NCBI GenBank assembly: GCA_025403435.1
Contig: CM046332.1
Location: forward strand, 10,843,903-10,907,902
Source of the DNA: Artocarpus heterophyllus
Lineage: Eukaryota > Streptophyta > Magnoliopsida > Rosales > Moraceae
Direction of reading: 5' to 3'
Length of the DNA stretch: 64,000 nucleotides
The notes below the pieces were generated by a model that saw nothing but the letters and a program-made list of their open reading frames with translations, was not told where the DNA came from and made no database searches. Shown here piece by piece: positions 1-11,659 of this stretch. How positions within the stretch are numbered: position 1 is the first letter of the stretch; each line of letters begins with the position of its first letter. Position numbers and translations under genes: made by a program.

Positions 1-2
1 CT

Positions 3-521
3 ATTTCTGTGCAAGAGCATCTACTTCCTGTTATCCACCGCTTGATTGCCTCTTTACAGAGTGTTTCGCAGGCAAGTAGTAGTGCTTGGACAAGTGAGAC
101 CCTGTCGTTCCACACCGGCCTGTCTGCATCGCCTGGTAGCAGTGCAAATGGACAAATTGAAGTCTTCAGTTCTACGAAGGCTCCTTTATTGGGCAAATCT
201 TCCAAGCAAGAGAAGAAGGCAAAGGATCATGTTATTGGGATGAGAGATGTCGAATTGGAGGAGCGTAGAAAATCGACTGACAGAGGAGTTGATATTGATT
301 CGATTTCGGCAACTTTGGATTCCTCTAACCAAGCTGGAGCAGGATCTTCAATGCCCCTACAGAAGGAGTTGGGTTCAATGAGGATGAGATCCGCTACTCA
401 AACTATTCGGAAGAAGTGGTGGCGTCAAGTTCGTATTGTGCTTGCCATTGATGCAGCTGTCTGTCTAGTACTTTTTGTGATTTGGTTATTCATCTGTCAC
501 GGTATCAAGTGCATCGGTTGA
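3..521 (+). CDS. Phytolongin-type (VAMP-like longin) protein, C-terminal part, 5' incomplete
   Basis: The frame is open from the window edge to a TGA at 519-521, so the true start and the N-terminal longin domain lie to the left. The visible 172 residues have a low-complexity Ser-rich stretch, a charged linker (KSSKQEKKAKD), and near the end KKWWRQV followed by a single hydrophobic segment of about 22 residues and a short CHGIKCIG tail. A basic-aromatic patch, one C-terminal transmembrane anchor and a very short lumenal tail, without a typical R-SNARE coiled coil, is the architecture of plant phytolongins, longin proteins of the secretory pathway in which the SNARE motif is replaced by a linker. 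The tail most resembles the Phyl1 type; I do not assign a paralogue. Orientation is convergent with the TAD3 gene. An unrelated tail-anchored protein is the alternative, but the WWRQVRIVLAIDAAVCL stretch argues for phytolongin. Confidence 0.72.
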   Translation: MSVQEHLLPVIHRLIASLQSVSQASSSAWTSETLSFHTGLSASPGSSANGQIEVFSSTKAPLLGKSSKQEKKAKDHVIGMRDVELEERRKSTDRGVDIDSISATLDSSNQAGAGSSMPLQKELGSMRMRSATQTIRKKWWRQVRIVLAIDAAVCLVLFVIWLFICHGIKCIG

Positions 522-1986
522 GGGTCTTTCCATTCTCGTTATGGTTGAATCGTTAAAAAACGAATCAAGATTCCAATTTTTCTAGGAAATTCCTGTTATC
601 ATGACGGGGAACGGTTGACAATTGTTGTATTGGTTAAAAGGGGTTGGTAGTTTTGCGAATGCAGTGAATAGAAGAACCAAAGAACCAATGCAGAACTTTG
701 TGAATGATGGAAATATAATGCACATTCAGCAACATCAGATTTAGCGAGATCACTGTACAGTTTCTGAGTTTCATAGGTTTTAATGCTTCCTTTTCTGTAT
801 ATGAAAATTCACTAGATTATCATCAGCATCACGATTGTGAGTGTTTGTTTCCACGCCTTTCTGCAGTTACCGAGACATTTTGTTGTTTGTTGCTTGACTA
901 ATTCAGAGTCTCTTTGTATGTTATAACATGTTACTACTACAGTACTACTATATAGAGTATATCTTATGAGCATTTTTCTTTTCCCGGCATCATTTTCATC
1001 TCCATTATATGATGTGGTTGTTCTGTTTGCGAGCCCTGATTCTGGCACTTAATTAATGGGATGCCTTTGATTTGGCAACAAGTAGCTACCGAGGACGGAC
1101 TTAAAAGCACTCTATTAGGAATGACCAACTTGCAGGTATTGTAAACAAGGAGATTTATCTGGTAGGTACAAAAAAAAATGTTATTTTGAGCCGGTATAAT
1201 GGTTTAAAAAAGTGCACTAGATTCCCGTCAGAGGTGGAGCCTATAAAGAACTTGGAAGTAGAGACCTCTTTTTGGTCGAGAACTTTATTTTTTATGTGGT
1301 CAGATAAAAGACAGCCAGACTTTGAATCAATCCAATGTTCTTTTTAATATGAGAATTTGGTCATTTCTAAGATTCTTTAAATTCTATACACCGTTTGAAC
1401 AAACTGCTTATATAGAGATTTACTATAAAATAAGTGTATTTGACAACCTCTTTTCAACTACATGGTTGAACTACTATAAAGTAAAACTCTTACATGCCGT
1501 AATCTAAAACTTTCATATGCTATAGTAAAATCGTTCTAATTGCGTTGCCAAACATACTCTAATCAATAGCAAAAGGTATTCGTCTCAAAACTGACATCCA
1601 CAGACTGACATCCATAAATAAGTGAAATAATACATGGCAATCGAGGATCCATAAAAGGTAATCCAAAGATAAAAGAAAAAATTTAGAATTCGATATCTAA
1701 TACCTACCTACCTAGACCAAACTAGAAAGTTCGTCTCATTCTCTATAAGCGTCTTTTCTCTTGCCGGCTAAACGAAGTTCAACTCTTAATTGTATTCCAC
1801 AGGAAGCATAACAGCCTAGATCTGGGCCGCCTCTGAAATCAATCTCCAGTCATGGTTAGCAGAACTCCATTCTTGCTGCGGCCGTATGTTCTTTTGCAGC
1901 CTTCTCAAGTCCAAATCGAAAAACAAAAAAAGAACAACTAACGAATAGAACCAGAAACACTTAACACAAATTTTTTTTTCAAGGTC
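522..1986. other. Convergent intergenic spacer / 3' UTRs
   Basis: About 1.5 kb between the stop of the + strand phytolongin gene and the stop of the - strand TAD3 gene. It must hold both 3' UTRs. It is AT-rich with no conserved coding stretch on either strand. Short ORFs here lack recognisable motifs. Confidence 0.6.
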
Positions 1987-4900
1987 TCATCCACTCGGAT
2001 AGCAGTAAGCAGTGGGGCAAGTTTCGGCTGTATCAAGAACTTGCTCAGGCACCAGAACCCTGAACACAGCATAGTGATGATTCAAGCTTCTTTCCCCTTG
2101 TAGTCTATAAACACTACCTAGTGCCCCGGCATTTGAGTTTGGAAAAGCGAAGAATATACGCCGGATTCTCTGATGGACAAGGGCCATTGCACACCTTACA
2201 AAACCCAAACACCGAAGCATAAGAAAATTGAATGCCGTAGAAAACTAAAGAAAGAAGCAATGAACAATACCAAAACAAACTTTTGAGCGTCAAAATTTCA
2301 ACAAGTTTTGCTAATTTTACCAACTCTTCAATATGATATTATTCTTATGTGATCTAAGAGTCCAAAACTGCACTGCATCAGAGGTTTTTTTTTTTTCCTT
2401 TTTGATACCATACCAAAAAAAAAAGGTTATTAACACTAATGACCCCCTAAATTTTAAGGTTTTCCTCACTTTGCCATTTGAACTAAAAAATTATCACTTC
2501 ACCCCTTGAACTTTCTAAACTCCCCACTTTGTTCTCTGAAATTTTTAAAATCACCATTTTATCCTTGAACTTTTAAGCTCCTCACTTTATTTCCTGAATT
2601 TCTAATTTTCTGTTCAAATAAACAGAATTAAGCCCACGTGATTTGTATATGGGTCACCAATTTGGGCAAGAAAGAGATTTTATTACTCTTAAGTTTTGTT
2701 TCCCATTTACACTATCACTTGACGCATTTGGTTTTATCTGAATTCTCATTTAGAAAGAGTGTGTCTGCATACTTCTTCTCAGTTTTAATGTATAACTCAT
2801 AATATTGTTCGTCAATACATGAATTTGAATACTAAAAAAGATGAGTTACGCGTTAAAGATGAACAGATACCCACGAACAATATCGAGAAGAAATATCCAT
2901 ACACCCTTCTTAAGTGAGAGTATATATATATTAAAAAAAATACCTTAAATGAGAGTGTAAACGTGAAACAAACCCTGAGTGATAAAATCTCATTTTTTCC
3001 CTTACAGGTGACCATATGCAAAGCACTTGGGCTTAATTTTGTCTATTTGAACAAAAATATGAGTCAAAATAAGAAGCTTTAAAACAAAGGCAAAATGGTG
3101 ATGTTTAAAATTCAAAGGGCAAAGTGAGAAGTTTTGAAAGTTCAGAGGGTAAAATGATAATTTTTAAAGTTCAGAGGTAAAGTGAGGAAGACCCGAAAGT
3201 TTAGGGGCTATTAGTGTTAATAAGCAAAAAAAAAAAAATCCTCCAAAGAGCAAAATAAAGCTGATAAAACAAAACCATAACGAAAGCCCCGGTGGGTGTT
3301 ACTCAATAGCACCTAAACAGAGGCACACTATTCAGCAGTAAGCACAATAACGAAACATCAAGAACTGCTTACATTGTGCACGGCTCCCAAACAAGGTAGA
3401 TGTCATAACCAGTACATAGATAAGGCCTAGCTGATAGAGAATGGAAATCTTCCCCCCAAGGGTCCAGGATGTCATCACCCTTGACCTGAATGGCACAATA
3501 AAAAATCTGAAATGTTAATTCAATTCCTATAAGTAAACTAATTAAAATACAGTTCAAGCAAATTGTTCAAAGAAAACATCAATGCTTATAACTGAAGGTT
3601 GATCTTGCAGTTATCAAATGTTACATGAGAGGCTTTGCATGCTTCATACTATGGCTTCAAGCAACAGATACACAAAGAAAAGAAATAGATGTAGCATGTT
3701 GCTGTACGTTTCTGAGGGCTTTACATGAAACTGGGAATCATATTGCAACCAGAAAGCCTTGGTAAAAAGTTGAGACAATTGTTAAACATGAATAGTAGAC
3801 AATCGTCAAAAACACTCTAAACGCTCATCCTGCACACCATCCTGAACTCATGCACAAGGAATTCAAAAGAGAAACTAATGAAAGTGGTGGAGCAAAAAGA
3901 CCATCACTGTGTGGGCTTATAAAGTTATATTTTGAACCTTTCAACATCAATTTAGCCAACTCCCCAAAGAAAGAAGCCCTGCTTGAAGCAAAAAATTGAG
4001 TATACCTTGTCAAGCTTTGTCTTCTGTTTTTTTGCAGGAGACCCCATGGAAGTAGGCTGTACGTTATCCATATCAACAGGCTTGTTTTGGATGTCACTCG
4101 AATTGGGAAAAAGGTGTCTGTCCCTGGCAGCAGAAGACTCGATGGCAACAATAGCAGCGTGTCGTAGAGGGTGCCAACGACAAGAACCCATATGCTCTCG
4201 CTGCTCAGCCCACCCCCATGGAAATAAACAAGAAACACCGGTATAGAATTGCCTTTTCTCTTCTGGCAAACCGTTGGAATGCTGAGTTTTACAGCTGTCT
4301 GCCCCTTCACAATCTGTAGTTAAATTGAAGGTTTTTGGCTGTTTGAGGCAGCAGGTTTTGAGGGCATTCTTCTGTGCTGGAGTATCACAAGAGCAAGTTT
4401 GATCACGTGCACTAGAAATTACTAGTTTAACTGAAGGATCCACTATAAGTGCAGCGTTGACAACCTGGAAATGAAATAGAAGAGAACTTCATTAAAAAAC
4501 AGAAACAATAGCATACGTGGTGTACCAGTTTCTGAGAATTGAATGTAGACCCCCACATGGTGCACAATGCAGTTCCAAAGTTACTTGTAATAGTATAAGA
4601 TATTTATGTCATAAGTTAGTTCATGGAGTGGAAGTAACTTGATAAGTTAAATACTTACCGAACTGCCACTAGATTTTGCCAGTTGAATAGCAACGTTCAT
4701 GAAACTGAAAATTGACTGAGAGTCCTCTTCACTGAATCCCGTAATACCATCAATGTTACTGTTGGAGAATCAGAAAACATGGTGAACCGAGAAATAGATA
4801 GCAAATGACATGCCATTGGTACATGAACGAGTGGAGAAGTGGGAAACTACAACACAAAAGCTGAAACACAAGATAAAAACAAACAATATCTACACAATAC

Positions 4901-6035
4901 TATCTTACTAGGTTGGTGGATGATATGATGTCGGCCACAGCTTACATTGTTCTTCCCACTCTTCTTTCGATGTTGCCGCAAATTTGCATACCTAAACAAA
5001 ACTCAAAATGAAAAAGTGAACGTCACACAGTGAGATATATTAACTCTTTAGTTGGATCAGATTAATACAATACTTTTAAGCTTTTAGCCTCGATTAAAGG
5101 TATACAAGATAAACTTTGCTATGGTTGTCCTATGAAGGATTGAGAGGCATGGTATACTTTATTTTTCTGGAAACAAAACAAAAAAAACATTTGTATATTT
5201 CTGACATAAAAGAAAATCATCAAAAGAGAATAAGAGACTTGTCATGTAGTACACAATAGTTGATATTGTATGTATATACTATGTTTGTATAATATTTCAA
5301 GAAAAGATACAACGCAGAAAAGAAAACTCACTTTTGTTTTAAAAGGGCTAAACTGGTAGGAAGCGATTACGTCCTGTACATCAGTTGGGATGCTGCACAA
5401 CTCATTGCTCTCTTCAGGAGCTATGCATAATATTACTGACAGCTCAGATTTTCCTGTCAATTCAAGTCATGCCCCCAGTTAGGAAATCAAAATACCCCCA
5501 ATTCAATATGGTCAACTTGAAATCAACACACACACACACACAATTATCAAATAAAATTTCAAACTGAAAAACATTTTTCCTTTTTTTTATCTTTCAAAAA
5601 AGAGAAACGGGAAAAAGCACCTCCTTCTATAAGTTTCTTACGGACACGCTTGACATGGCGAAGAGTTTCAAGCGGAGCAATTTGGTTTAAACGCCTAAAC
5701 CAATGGGGAAAAGATCAAATTTATTGAGAAATAAAGCACCAAAAGAAAAATAAAATAAAAATAAAAGAGAGACAGAAAAACATTGAAAGGGCTTGATGAG
5801 ATTTGAACCTTACAAGAGTATTGGCAAGCTTAGGCTCTAGCTGTGCAGCGAATACCTCAGCTGTATACGCATATATGATGGGGGAAAAAAAGAAACCATC
5901 AATCATGATAAACTAGCGTATGCATGTAAATAGTGAGGAAATTAAGAAAGTGAGAAGAAGAGGAAGCAGCAGCCAACCCGTGGGTTGTTGGTGGGGCGGG
6001 AATGGGGGCTTCTCCGGGATATGGACAATCTTCAT
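1987..6035 (-). CDS. TAD3: tRNA-specific adenosine-34 deaminase subunit TAD3/ADAT3, nine exons
   Basis: Non-catalytic partner of TAD2 in the heterodimer that converts A34 to inosine in tRNA anticodons. Reading the minus strand, exons are 6035-5978, 5860-5809, 5694-5621, 5453-5332, 4991-4909, 4758-4659, 4464-4006, 3485-3373 and 2194-1987. All junctions are GT-AG, phases agree, and the join is 1269 nt (422 aa plus stop). The start ATG (6035) is preceded in frame by TAG 12 nt upstream. Seen motifs: an N-terminal RRLNQIAPLETLRHVKRVRK segment, the deaminase zinc motif HPLRHAA at about residues 261-267, and PCTMC with zinc cysteines about 352 and 355. In active deaminases the first motif is HAE; here the Glu position is Ala, in keeping with ADAT3 being the structural subunit. 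The C-terminal block (GALGSVYRLQGERSLNHHY) is typical of the family. The gene is intact. A fold-back element sits in the last intron. Confidence 0.93.
2427..3223. mobile_element. Fold-back / MITE-like element in the last TAD3 intron
   Basis: The two ends are inverted copies: TTATTAACACTAAT begins at 2427 and its reverse complement ends at 3223. Similarity continues inward for about 290 bp per arm, including GAATTAAGCCCA near 2623 and its complement near 3030, and weaker pairing reaches the centre. The arms contain repeated modules of the type CTCACTTT...TTGAACTTT. Both ends abut runs of 10 or more A, which could hide an A-rich target duplication. No transposase is encoded. The element fills most of the 1178-nt intron (2195-3372). 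The superfamily is unknown; long TIRs suggest a Mutator-like MITE (inference). Confidence 0.75.
5526..5543. repeat. (AC)n microsatellite in TAD3 intron 3
   Basis: About nine AC units lie within the intron between exons 3 and 4 (5454-5620) of TAD3. Confidence 0.8.
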
Positions 6036-7214
6036 TCTCGCCCTCTACAGTCTATACTTTGGTTATGAGAGCGTCTGTGAAGCCAATTCAAACTGAAAAT
6101 ACTGTAGCATTTTTCAACGTATCAGTTGCAACTGTAAATAGTACAAAGCTCTCAGCAATTATAGTAAAAAGCCAAAAGTTGCTACACGTACACATGCTAC
6201 AGTTACTTAAAACATATATTCCAGCGGATTCTTCAAAAGAAAGCCTAAACTTAAAACATTAGTTTCAACCAAAACTTTAGTTTCAACCAAAGTATCAAAG
6301 GTGGAAAAGTTTCATTCTTTTTCTTTTTCTTTTTCAGTCCTAGTTCTACCCAACAAGTAAAAACATAGACAGACGCAAATGCTGAAGAAAACGACAGAAA
6401 GGTAATCCAGATGGTTGAAACTCTGAAATACATTGCAGCGCAGCTAGTGGTTATCGAATTAACTAGGCTATAAAAAATAAAAATAAAAATAAAAATAAAA
6501 AAGCTTGTGACTTTCTAAACTATTATTTATTAGGAAAAAAATAGAAAAATAAAATTAAAAAAAAAAGAAATAAAAAAGACGAATGGGTGCATCCAATGAT
6601 TTCGATAACCATCGGTACCTCAACTTGAACAATAGCTGACTATTGATAAACTTAACGAATGAAAACCAAAACTATGGCGATTAAACAATCAACATACCCT
6701 TATTATTAATAAAAATAAAAACACTACATGTTATGTCATTAAACAACAAAAAGTGGGCCGTAAGCCGTTTCAATCATGAAATTGAAATTGATAAAATATT
6801 GGGGATTAGGGTTTGTCAAGCAAAGTCACCTTCTTCACGGGTTGAATGTGAGGAAAGAGGGCAAATATGCAACTTTGAGTTTGGCCGTCCTCCACTGCTC
6901 AGAAGACAGTCGTCGCCCACCTGACTAGATAAAGCTTGATTTTTTTTCTTTTTTAATTTGTGCTCAGACAAAACTTGAAAATTGTGTTCAAGTTCATAAG
7001 TATATATGTGATACCGTGGAGAGAGAGAAGAATGGGAAGATAAAGAATGATAAAAATATAAAAATAAGGGTTAATTGTTCAGGTAGTCTCTAACTTTTCA
7101 CGAAAATGAGAGAGGGAGAGAGCTCGTTGGTGGTCCCCCGAGTTCAAGGACAAAGTGTTCTCGTAAGTCGTCGAGACAGAGCCAAGTTCAAGGCACCGCC
7201 CAAAGGTTCGAGCC

Positions 7215-7352
7215 CAACTCTCTCTCTCGACGGGGAGGCCGCGAGGAAGCTAGCCTTGCGACGGGGAGGCCACAACGGAGGTAGCCTCGCGACTAGGAGG
7301 CCACGACGGAGCCGGGATGGCGATGGAGAGGCCGTAACGGAGCTGGGCTGGC
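7215..7352. repeat. GC-rich imperfect tandem repeats
   Basis: About four diverged units of roughly 30 bp built around GACGGGGAGGCC and AGGCCACGACGGAG lie in otherwise AT-rich DNA. The origin is unknown; a decayed repeat island is the simplest reading. Confidence 0.5.
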
Positions 7353-7544
7353 GATGGAGCTGAGGGGAGGGAGCTATGTTCGTACAAAAAGAGGAGAGAG
7401 AGAGAATCAGGGGTTCAGTTTTTTTTTTTTTTTCCTATTTTATATTTTGCTTAATTTTTAAAGAATATTATTTGCTGATTTTAATTAGAAAATCGAAACT
7501 CAAAAATTTTACTTATTGTACTTAGTTATAAATAGTAGTAAGGG

Positions 7545-8310
7545 TAAACATAGAGCGGTTTGATGATTTTTAGGTGGGTATGGTGCGGTTTTTTTAGATG
7601 ATGGGTTGGTGATTAACCAACTCACAAACCGCCCACCACATGGTGGATGGTTTCGGTTTGGTTTTGGGTGGTTGCGGGTAGATGCGGACGGGTTAAGGCG
7701 GTTTAAACATATGCTATTATCCAATGTAATTTTTTAGATGTTTTTTTAAAAAGTGAAGAAAATTTGTAGAAAATATAATATGATAATGCATAAAACATTC
7801 CCAACAACAAGCAAGTTTGATGCCTAAAGACAATGACTATATTCAAAAGTACAAATTAAGAAACATAATTATTCACTGCTATAAGAAACATCAACTACAG
7901 ATAAAGTGATGAACAAAGTCAAGAGTCCATAAAGATTAAAGCTTATTCACTAGGTTCAAAAATAATAGAATGCTACAAATGAAATGATGAACAAAGTCAA
8001 GTATTCTTTTTCTTTTTAGGGCCTTTCTCTATTGACTTACTTGATTTGAATTTTGATTATTTCACAAAATAATAGGAGAATTTTCAATTTTCAATTTCCA
8101 ATATGTTAAGAGGCAGCCGAGCCCATGCTTAGTGTGTTGGATTATTCAATCATCTATAAAATAAGAACAAAATTAAATAAATGATAAGTTTTTTAAAAAA
8201 ATATATAGGCGGACGGGTTTAAATTGAACTCGTCTTTAAAAACTTAAAACCAAACTTGTCTACTTAAATATATTGATGGGCTAGTTTAACTCATCTGTTA
8301 GTAAATTACT
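7545..8310. mobile_element. Possible non-autonomous DNA element remnant
   Basis: The left part carries clustered GCGGTTT / GGTTTGG / GGGTGGTTGCGGG motifs (7555-7710), and a related GGCGGACGGGTTTAAA motif recurs at about 8208. Clusters of this kind are common in the subterminal parts of plant hAT-like MITEs, but I could not define TIRs or a target duplication, so this is a weak call. Confidence 0.25.
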
Positions 8311-8701
8311 AAGGTAAACTTGCTTTTTACAAAATTAACAGACACAGATGTGAACGATTAATGGATACAAGGTAGTTTTTATACAGCTCTAAATAGTGGG
8401 GATAACTTTTTTGTATATCAATTATAAATTCAACAAAAAAACGAATGCCTTTTTCTTCCTTTCCGACATTATTAATGCCCACACGTTTTGTGCCCCGCAA
8501 AAAGTCAGCCACCATACGAATAGAAAAGTTTAAATTAAATATTATACCCAAAAATTTTGGTGCGTCCTTTTTGAAGGGTCCATTTTCTTTGAATGGTAAT
8601 TAGATAAAGATAGTGAGCAATTCCCCTTTCAGAATTTTGGGCAGACAGAGAATATATGCAAATACATTAACTCGCCAATTTCCCCTTCAACTTCAAAAAG
8701 C

Positions 8702-8709
8702 TATAAATA
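8702..8709 (+). promoter_or_regulatory. TATA box of the MIR169 gene
   Basis: TATAAATA lies about 147 bp upstream of the mature miR169 sequence, giving a predicted transcription start near 8733. The position is right for a plant pri-miRNA promoter; usage is inferred. Confidence 0.55.
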
Positions 8710-8756
8710 CCAACTACCTGCATGAAGGCCTAAGCCAAATGTATTAGCTTCAGAAG

Positions 8757-8802
8757 GATATATATATATAAATATGTATATAGAGAGAGAGAGAGAGAAA
8801 GA
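8757..8802. repeat. (TA)n and (GA)n microsatellites in the MIR169 leader
   Basis: A short TA run is followed by about nine GA units, between the predicted transcription start and the miRNA hairpin. It would be a length-variable part of the pri-miRNA. Confidence 0.75.
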
Positions 8803-8813
8803 TGATGTTTGGT

Positions 8814-8970
8814 TGAGAGTTTTGCATGAAGAGGTAGAGATTTGAATGCAGCCAAGGATGACTTGCCGGTGTGTTTACATTACATAATTATAATATTGTA
8901 TACCATTTTCTTGATCTCCGGCAAGCTGTTCTTGGCTACATTTTCTTCTCTTCTTCTCATGCCAAACTTT
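8814..8970 (+). ncRNA. MIR169: MIR169 precursor hairpin (mature miR169 at 8849-8869)
   Basis: The 21 bases at 8849-8869 start CAGCCAAGGATGACTTGCC and end GG, the well-known miR169 b/c-type sequence, which directs cleavage of NF-YA transcription factor mRNAs. The opposite arm (about 8918-8938) reads GGCAAGCTGTTCTTGGCTAC, pairing with only an A-C mismatch, a few G-U pairs and a mismatch at the end, as expected for miR169*. The stem continues outside the duplex: AGTTTTGCATGA near 8818 pairs with TCATGCCAAACT near 8958. The terminal loop is AT-rich (about 8870-8917). A TATA box lies upstream. Divergent from TAD3. The short ORFs over this region are by-products. Confidence 0.93.
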
Positions 8971-9447
8971 AAGGTACCATTAATCGCCAGAAAATCCATG
9001 CATATATGCTTCATCTTAGACGAGACAACTAGCAGGCGACGCATACACTTGGGTAATTTGATTGCTAATACAGAGGGCATAGAATATAGTAGTAGATGCT
9101 CAGTACTTATTTATTGATTTATTTGTAAGTACCAACTTATGGAGTTCAGTTGGCCAAGGTTTTGGGAAATTTTATTATGACATACTTGTGTGAAGTTTAT
9201 GATAGATGACAAATCTATCTCAAAAGCTAGGAGATGGACCAACAATAATATTATGATAGAGCTTATTGGACTTCTTTATGGCTATGTTCGTAAAATCTAA
9301 TTCATCGTTACGTTATGCACTCTAAATTTGTGTAATATATAATGGATCAAAGCTATCACATATATAGCAACACATAGATTGCTTTTGTAAACGATGCATA
9401 GATTTTTGTGGCATTTTAACCCATTAACAATTTATTAAACATGTTGG
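8971..9447. other. AT-rich spacer after MIR169
   Basis: Probably the 3' part of the pri-miRNA transcript and flank. No coding or repeat structure recognised. Confidence 0.5.
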
Positions 9448-9665
9448 CACTACAAGAATCGCTGCATTTACCAACAAAACTTTTATTGATGACACAGGTT
9501 AGTTTAGAAATCAAAATTTCAAGGACGATAAAATGTCTTGCAAATTGTCACTTTTTAGCCCGTTATCTCTTTTAGTTGCATTTCTGTTCATGAGTTCTAG
9601 TAGCTTAGGGATTCTATTTTTACTTTATTTGAGATACTTAGCCAGGGGGTTTGTTACTTGGTTGC
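9448..9665. mobile_element. CACTA-type transposon terminus, truncated or decayed
   Basis: CACTACAAGAATCGCTGCAT followed by TTACCAACAAAACTTTTATT matches the usual terminal inverted repeat and early subterminal sequence of plant CACTA (En/Spm) elements. The opposite terminus (TTGTAGTG) was not found between here and the next kilobase beyond the inserted copia element, so only one end is supported. Confidence 0.45.
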
Positions 9666-11645
9666 TGTTGGAAAAAACAATATGAGGTGCGCAGTGGGAA
9701 TTTTAAAATTTTAACATCAGAGTATTTTTTCAAAACACAAGTTTGATATGCTATATGTATAAATTAAACAGATCTTACTAATCTTTGTGTACCGAAGAAC
9801 CTCCGCAACCCGTGAAGAGAAGTAACGTTCCAAAAGAGCCTCAACCAACTGGTCTTCTTTGCTATTCTCTATCCATAACCGGAGTGAGTGTGGGCTCACA
9901 CGTACATCTCTTCCACCGATAACTCTCTTTCCAACCAATCGAGAGAACCCAAAGCTAGTGTTCGTGATTTGTGAACAAAAGCTCTCAAGGAGTTTTCAGA
10001 TGCTCACCAGAAGAGTATCACTCTTAATCTCTCAATTGATCTGAGTAACTCATGAGACTTACTCCCTTTATATAGCGATTGGTCTTGGGGTCAGTCCTTA
10101 TTAGATTAGGTCTCAAAAACTCAAAACAGAATCAAGTTCGGATCAATATCTGATAAGATCCGCGTGAAAACGCATAATCTTATCTCTCGCTGATCGGCTG
10201 GCCGAACTGTCAAGCAAATATCTCCGCAAATCTTTTATTTTCCACCCGAGATTCTATAGGATAAAGTTCAGTTTTGATTCAAATAACCCAATAGAGAAGT
10301 TATCTGATCAAAACAAACTTTATCAAGATAATCTCTAAGAAAATAAATCAATTCACAATAATTCTACAAGTTTATCTTGATTTAATTCATCCAATTAAAT
10401 CAACCGATAAACAAACAAGAATTATGCGATCTCAATAATTCAACAAGTTTATCTTAAATTAATTTTATTACAAAAATCAATTCAACCAATAAACAGACAT
10501 GAATTATTTGATTCTTTCAAATTTTAAACCAATCCGATAAATCCGACATAAGTCACAAATTATTGAAAAAGTACGCCGTATCGTTACAGGATTTTTGTGA
10601 GCTAGCAAAAAGGACCAAAATGAACCTATAAAGTTCAAGCTCTCGATAATTATGAAACCCAATATCCCAGATATACATTTCACAATTATCAACTCCAACG
10701 TTACTCCACTAAAAGCTTGGAGCTGCACTCTCGAACTCTATAGAATTACGAAGCCCGTATAGCTAAGTCTCCATGACAAATCAAAGTGTATCGTATCCTC
10801 ATATGATAATTCATAATCAGCTTAAGGACAAGTTCTGTCTTATCTTCCCGATTTTTTTTATCTTACGTTCCATTATCTCACCATTAGAAAACTTACCATC
10901 CAAAGATAGTATACCATTCGGTTACACCTATGTATCTAAATGGTTGAGCGCTCCAGTTTTTCAATTATAGGATAACGCATATAAGAGGATATCATTACTC
11001 CTAAAGAGGAGCTATGGATTCCATATCTATGAATAACAAATCTACGCTATCAAGAGTCATGCCTCCAACGTACCGGCATGCATACCACTATTGAGATGTG
11101 AGAGTCACCCTTTGGTACATCAAAAGACACAAGTCGAGACAACGGGCCCACTATCCATCTCAAGATTAAGATACAATACAAATGATTGTCTAAAGTGAAT
11201 CGATTTGCCAAGACAGAATTATTAATCCAAATCAATTCACTTTGTGTCCCGATCCAACACATCGTCACCTATGACAACGTCCCAATGTTTTTATTCACGG
11301 AGTCCAACTCTGATGGTCAAGACAAACCATCTCTCTTTAGGGACATAGACAACATAACAATCTTTGCATGAATAAAGCGTCTAACTTTATTCCCTCGATT
11401 GCGGATCATATGTTTTAGACCGTCACCTTAAAAATCATGTCTTCTGCATAATCAGTCCATCATATGCCTAATTCTTAAAGGTTTAGACCGACAGTCTCAG
11501 ACTACTGTTTGCTTAACATACATTCAACAAATATGAACGTAAAGAGGACAAGATTTGGCATATATAAATGAATAAATTCTTTATTGATAAAAATGTCTCC
11601 AAAAACGTATTACATTTTTACTCCTTAGGGCATACATATTTAACA
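9666..11645 (-). repeat. 3' LTR of copia 1
   Basis: 1980 bp, direct repeat of 17329-19330, beginning TGTTGGAAAA and ending ATTTAACA on the + strand. It is flanked inside by CTCCCACTTGC, the complement of the polypurine tract. A TATATAAAG-type TATA box on - lies near 10067-10075. Confidence 0.93.
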
Positions 11646-11659
11646 ATCTCCCACTTGCA
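11646..11659 (-). other. Polypurine tract of copia 1
   Basis: On the minus strand GCAAGTGGGAGAT directly precedes the 3' LTR, the second-strand priming site. The same motif occurs in the sister element at 47761-47773. Confidence 0.8.

Larger units (their letters stand above)
6036..8700. other. Intergenic region between divergent TAD3 and MIR169, with repeat remnants
   Basis: This 2.7-kb spacer holds the upstream regions of both genes. I see no supported protein gene. It contains A-rich low-complexity DNA (AAAAAT units around 6469-6500 and A-rich tracts to 6580) and a GC-rich block at 7106-7370. The ORF inside that block (7106-7363, +) is a by-product of imperfect repeats, not a recognisable protein. 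Confidence 0.55.

Noticed and set aside
3825..4443. Overlapping ORFs on both strands over 3825-4443
   Set aside because: Only the frame of TAD3 exon 7 (4464-4006) joins to its neighbours with correct splice sites; the other two are shadows.
6733..6924. Small + strand ORF upstream of TAD3
   Set aside because: No motif, no promoter context, and no conserved pattern I can name; likely chance.
7106..7363. ORF of 85 codons in GC-rich DNA
   Set aside because: Its sequence follows an imperfect DNA repeat, and no protein motif is recognisable.
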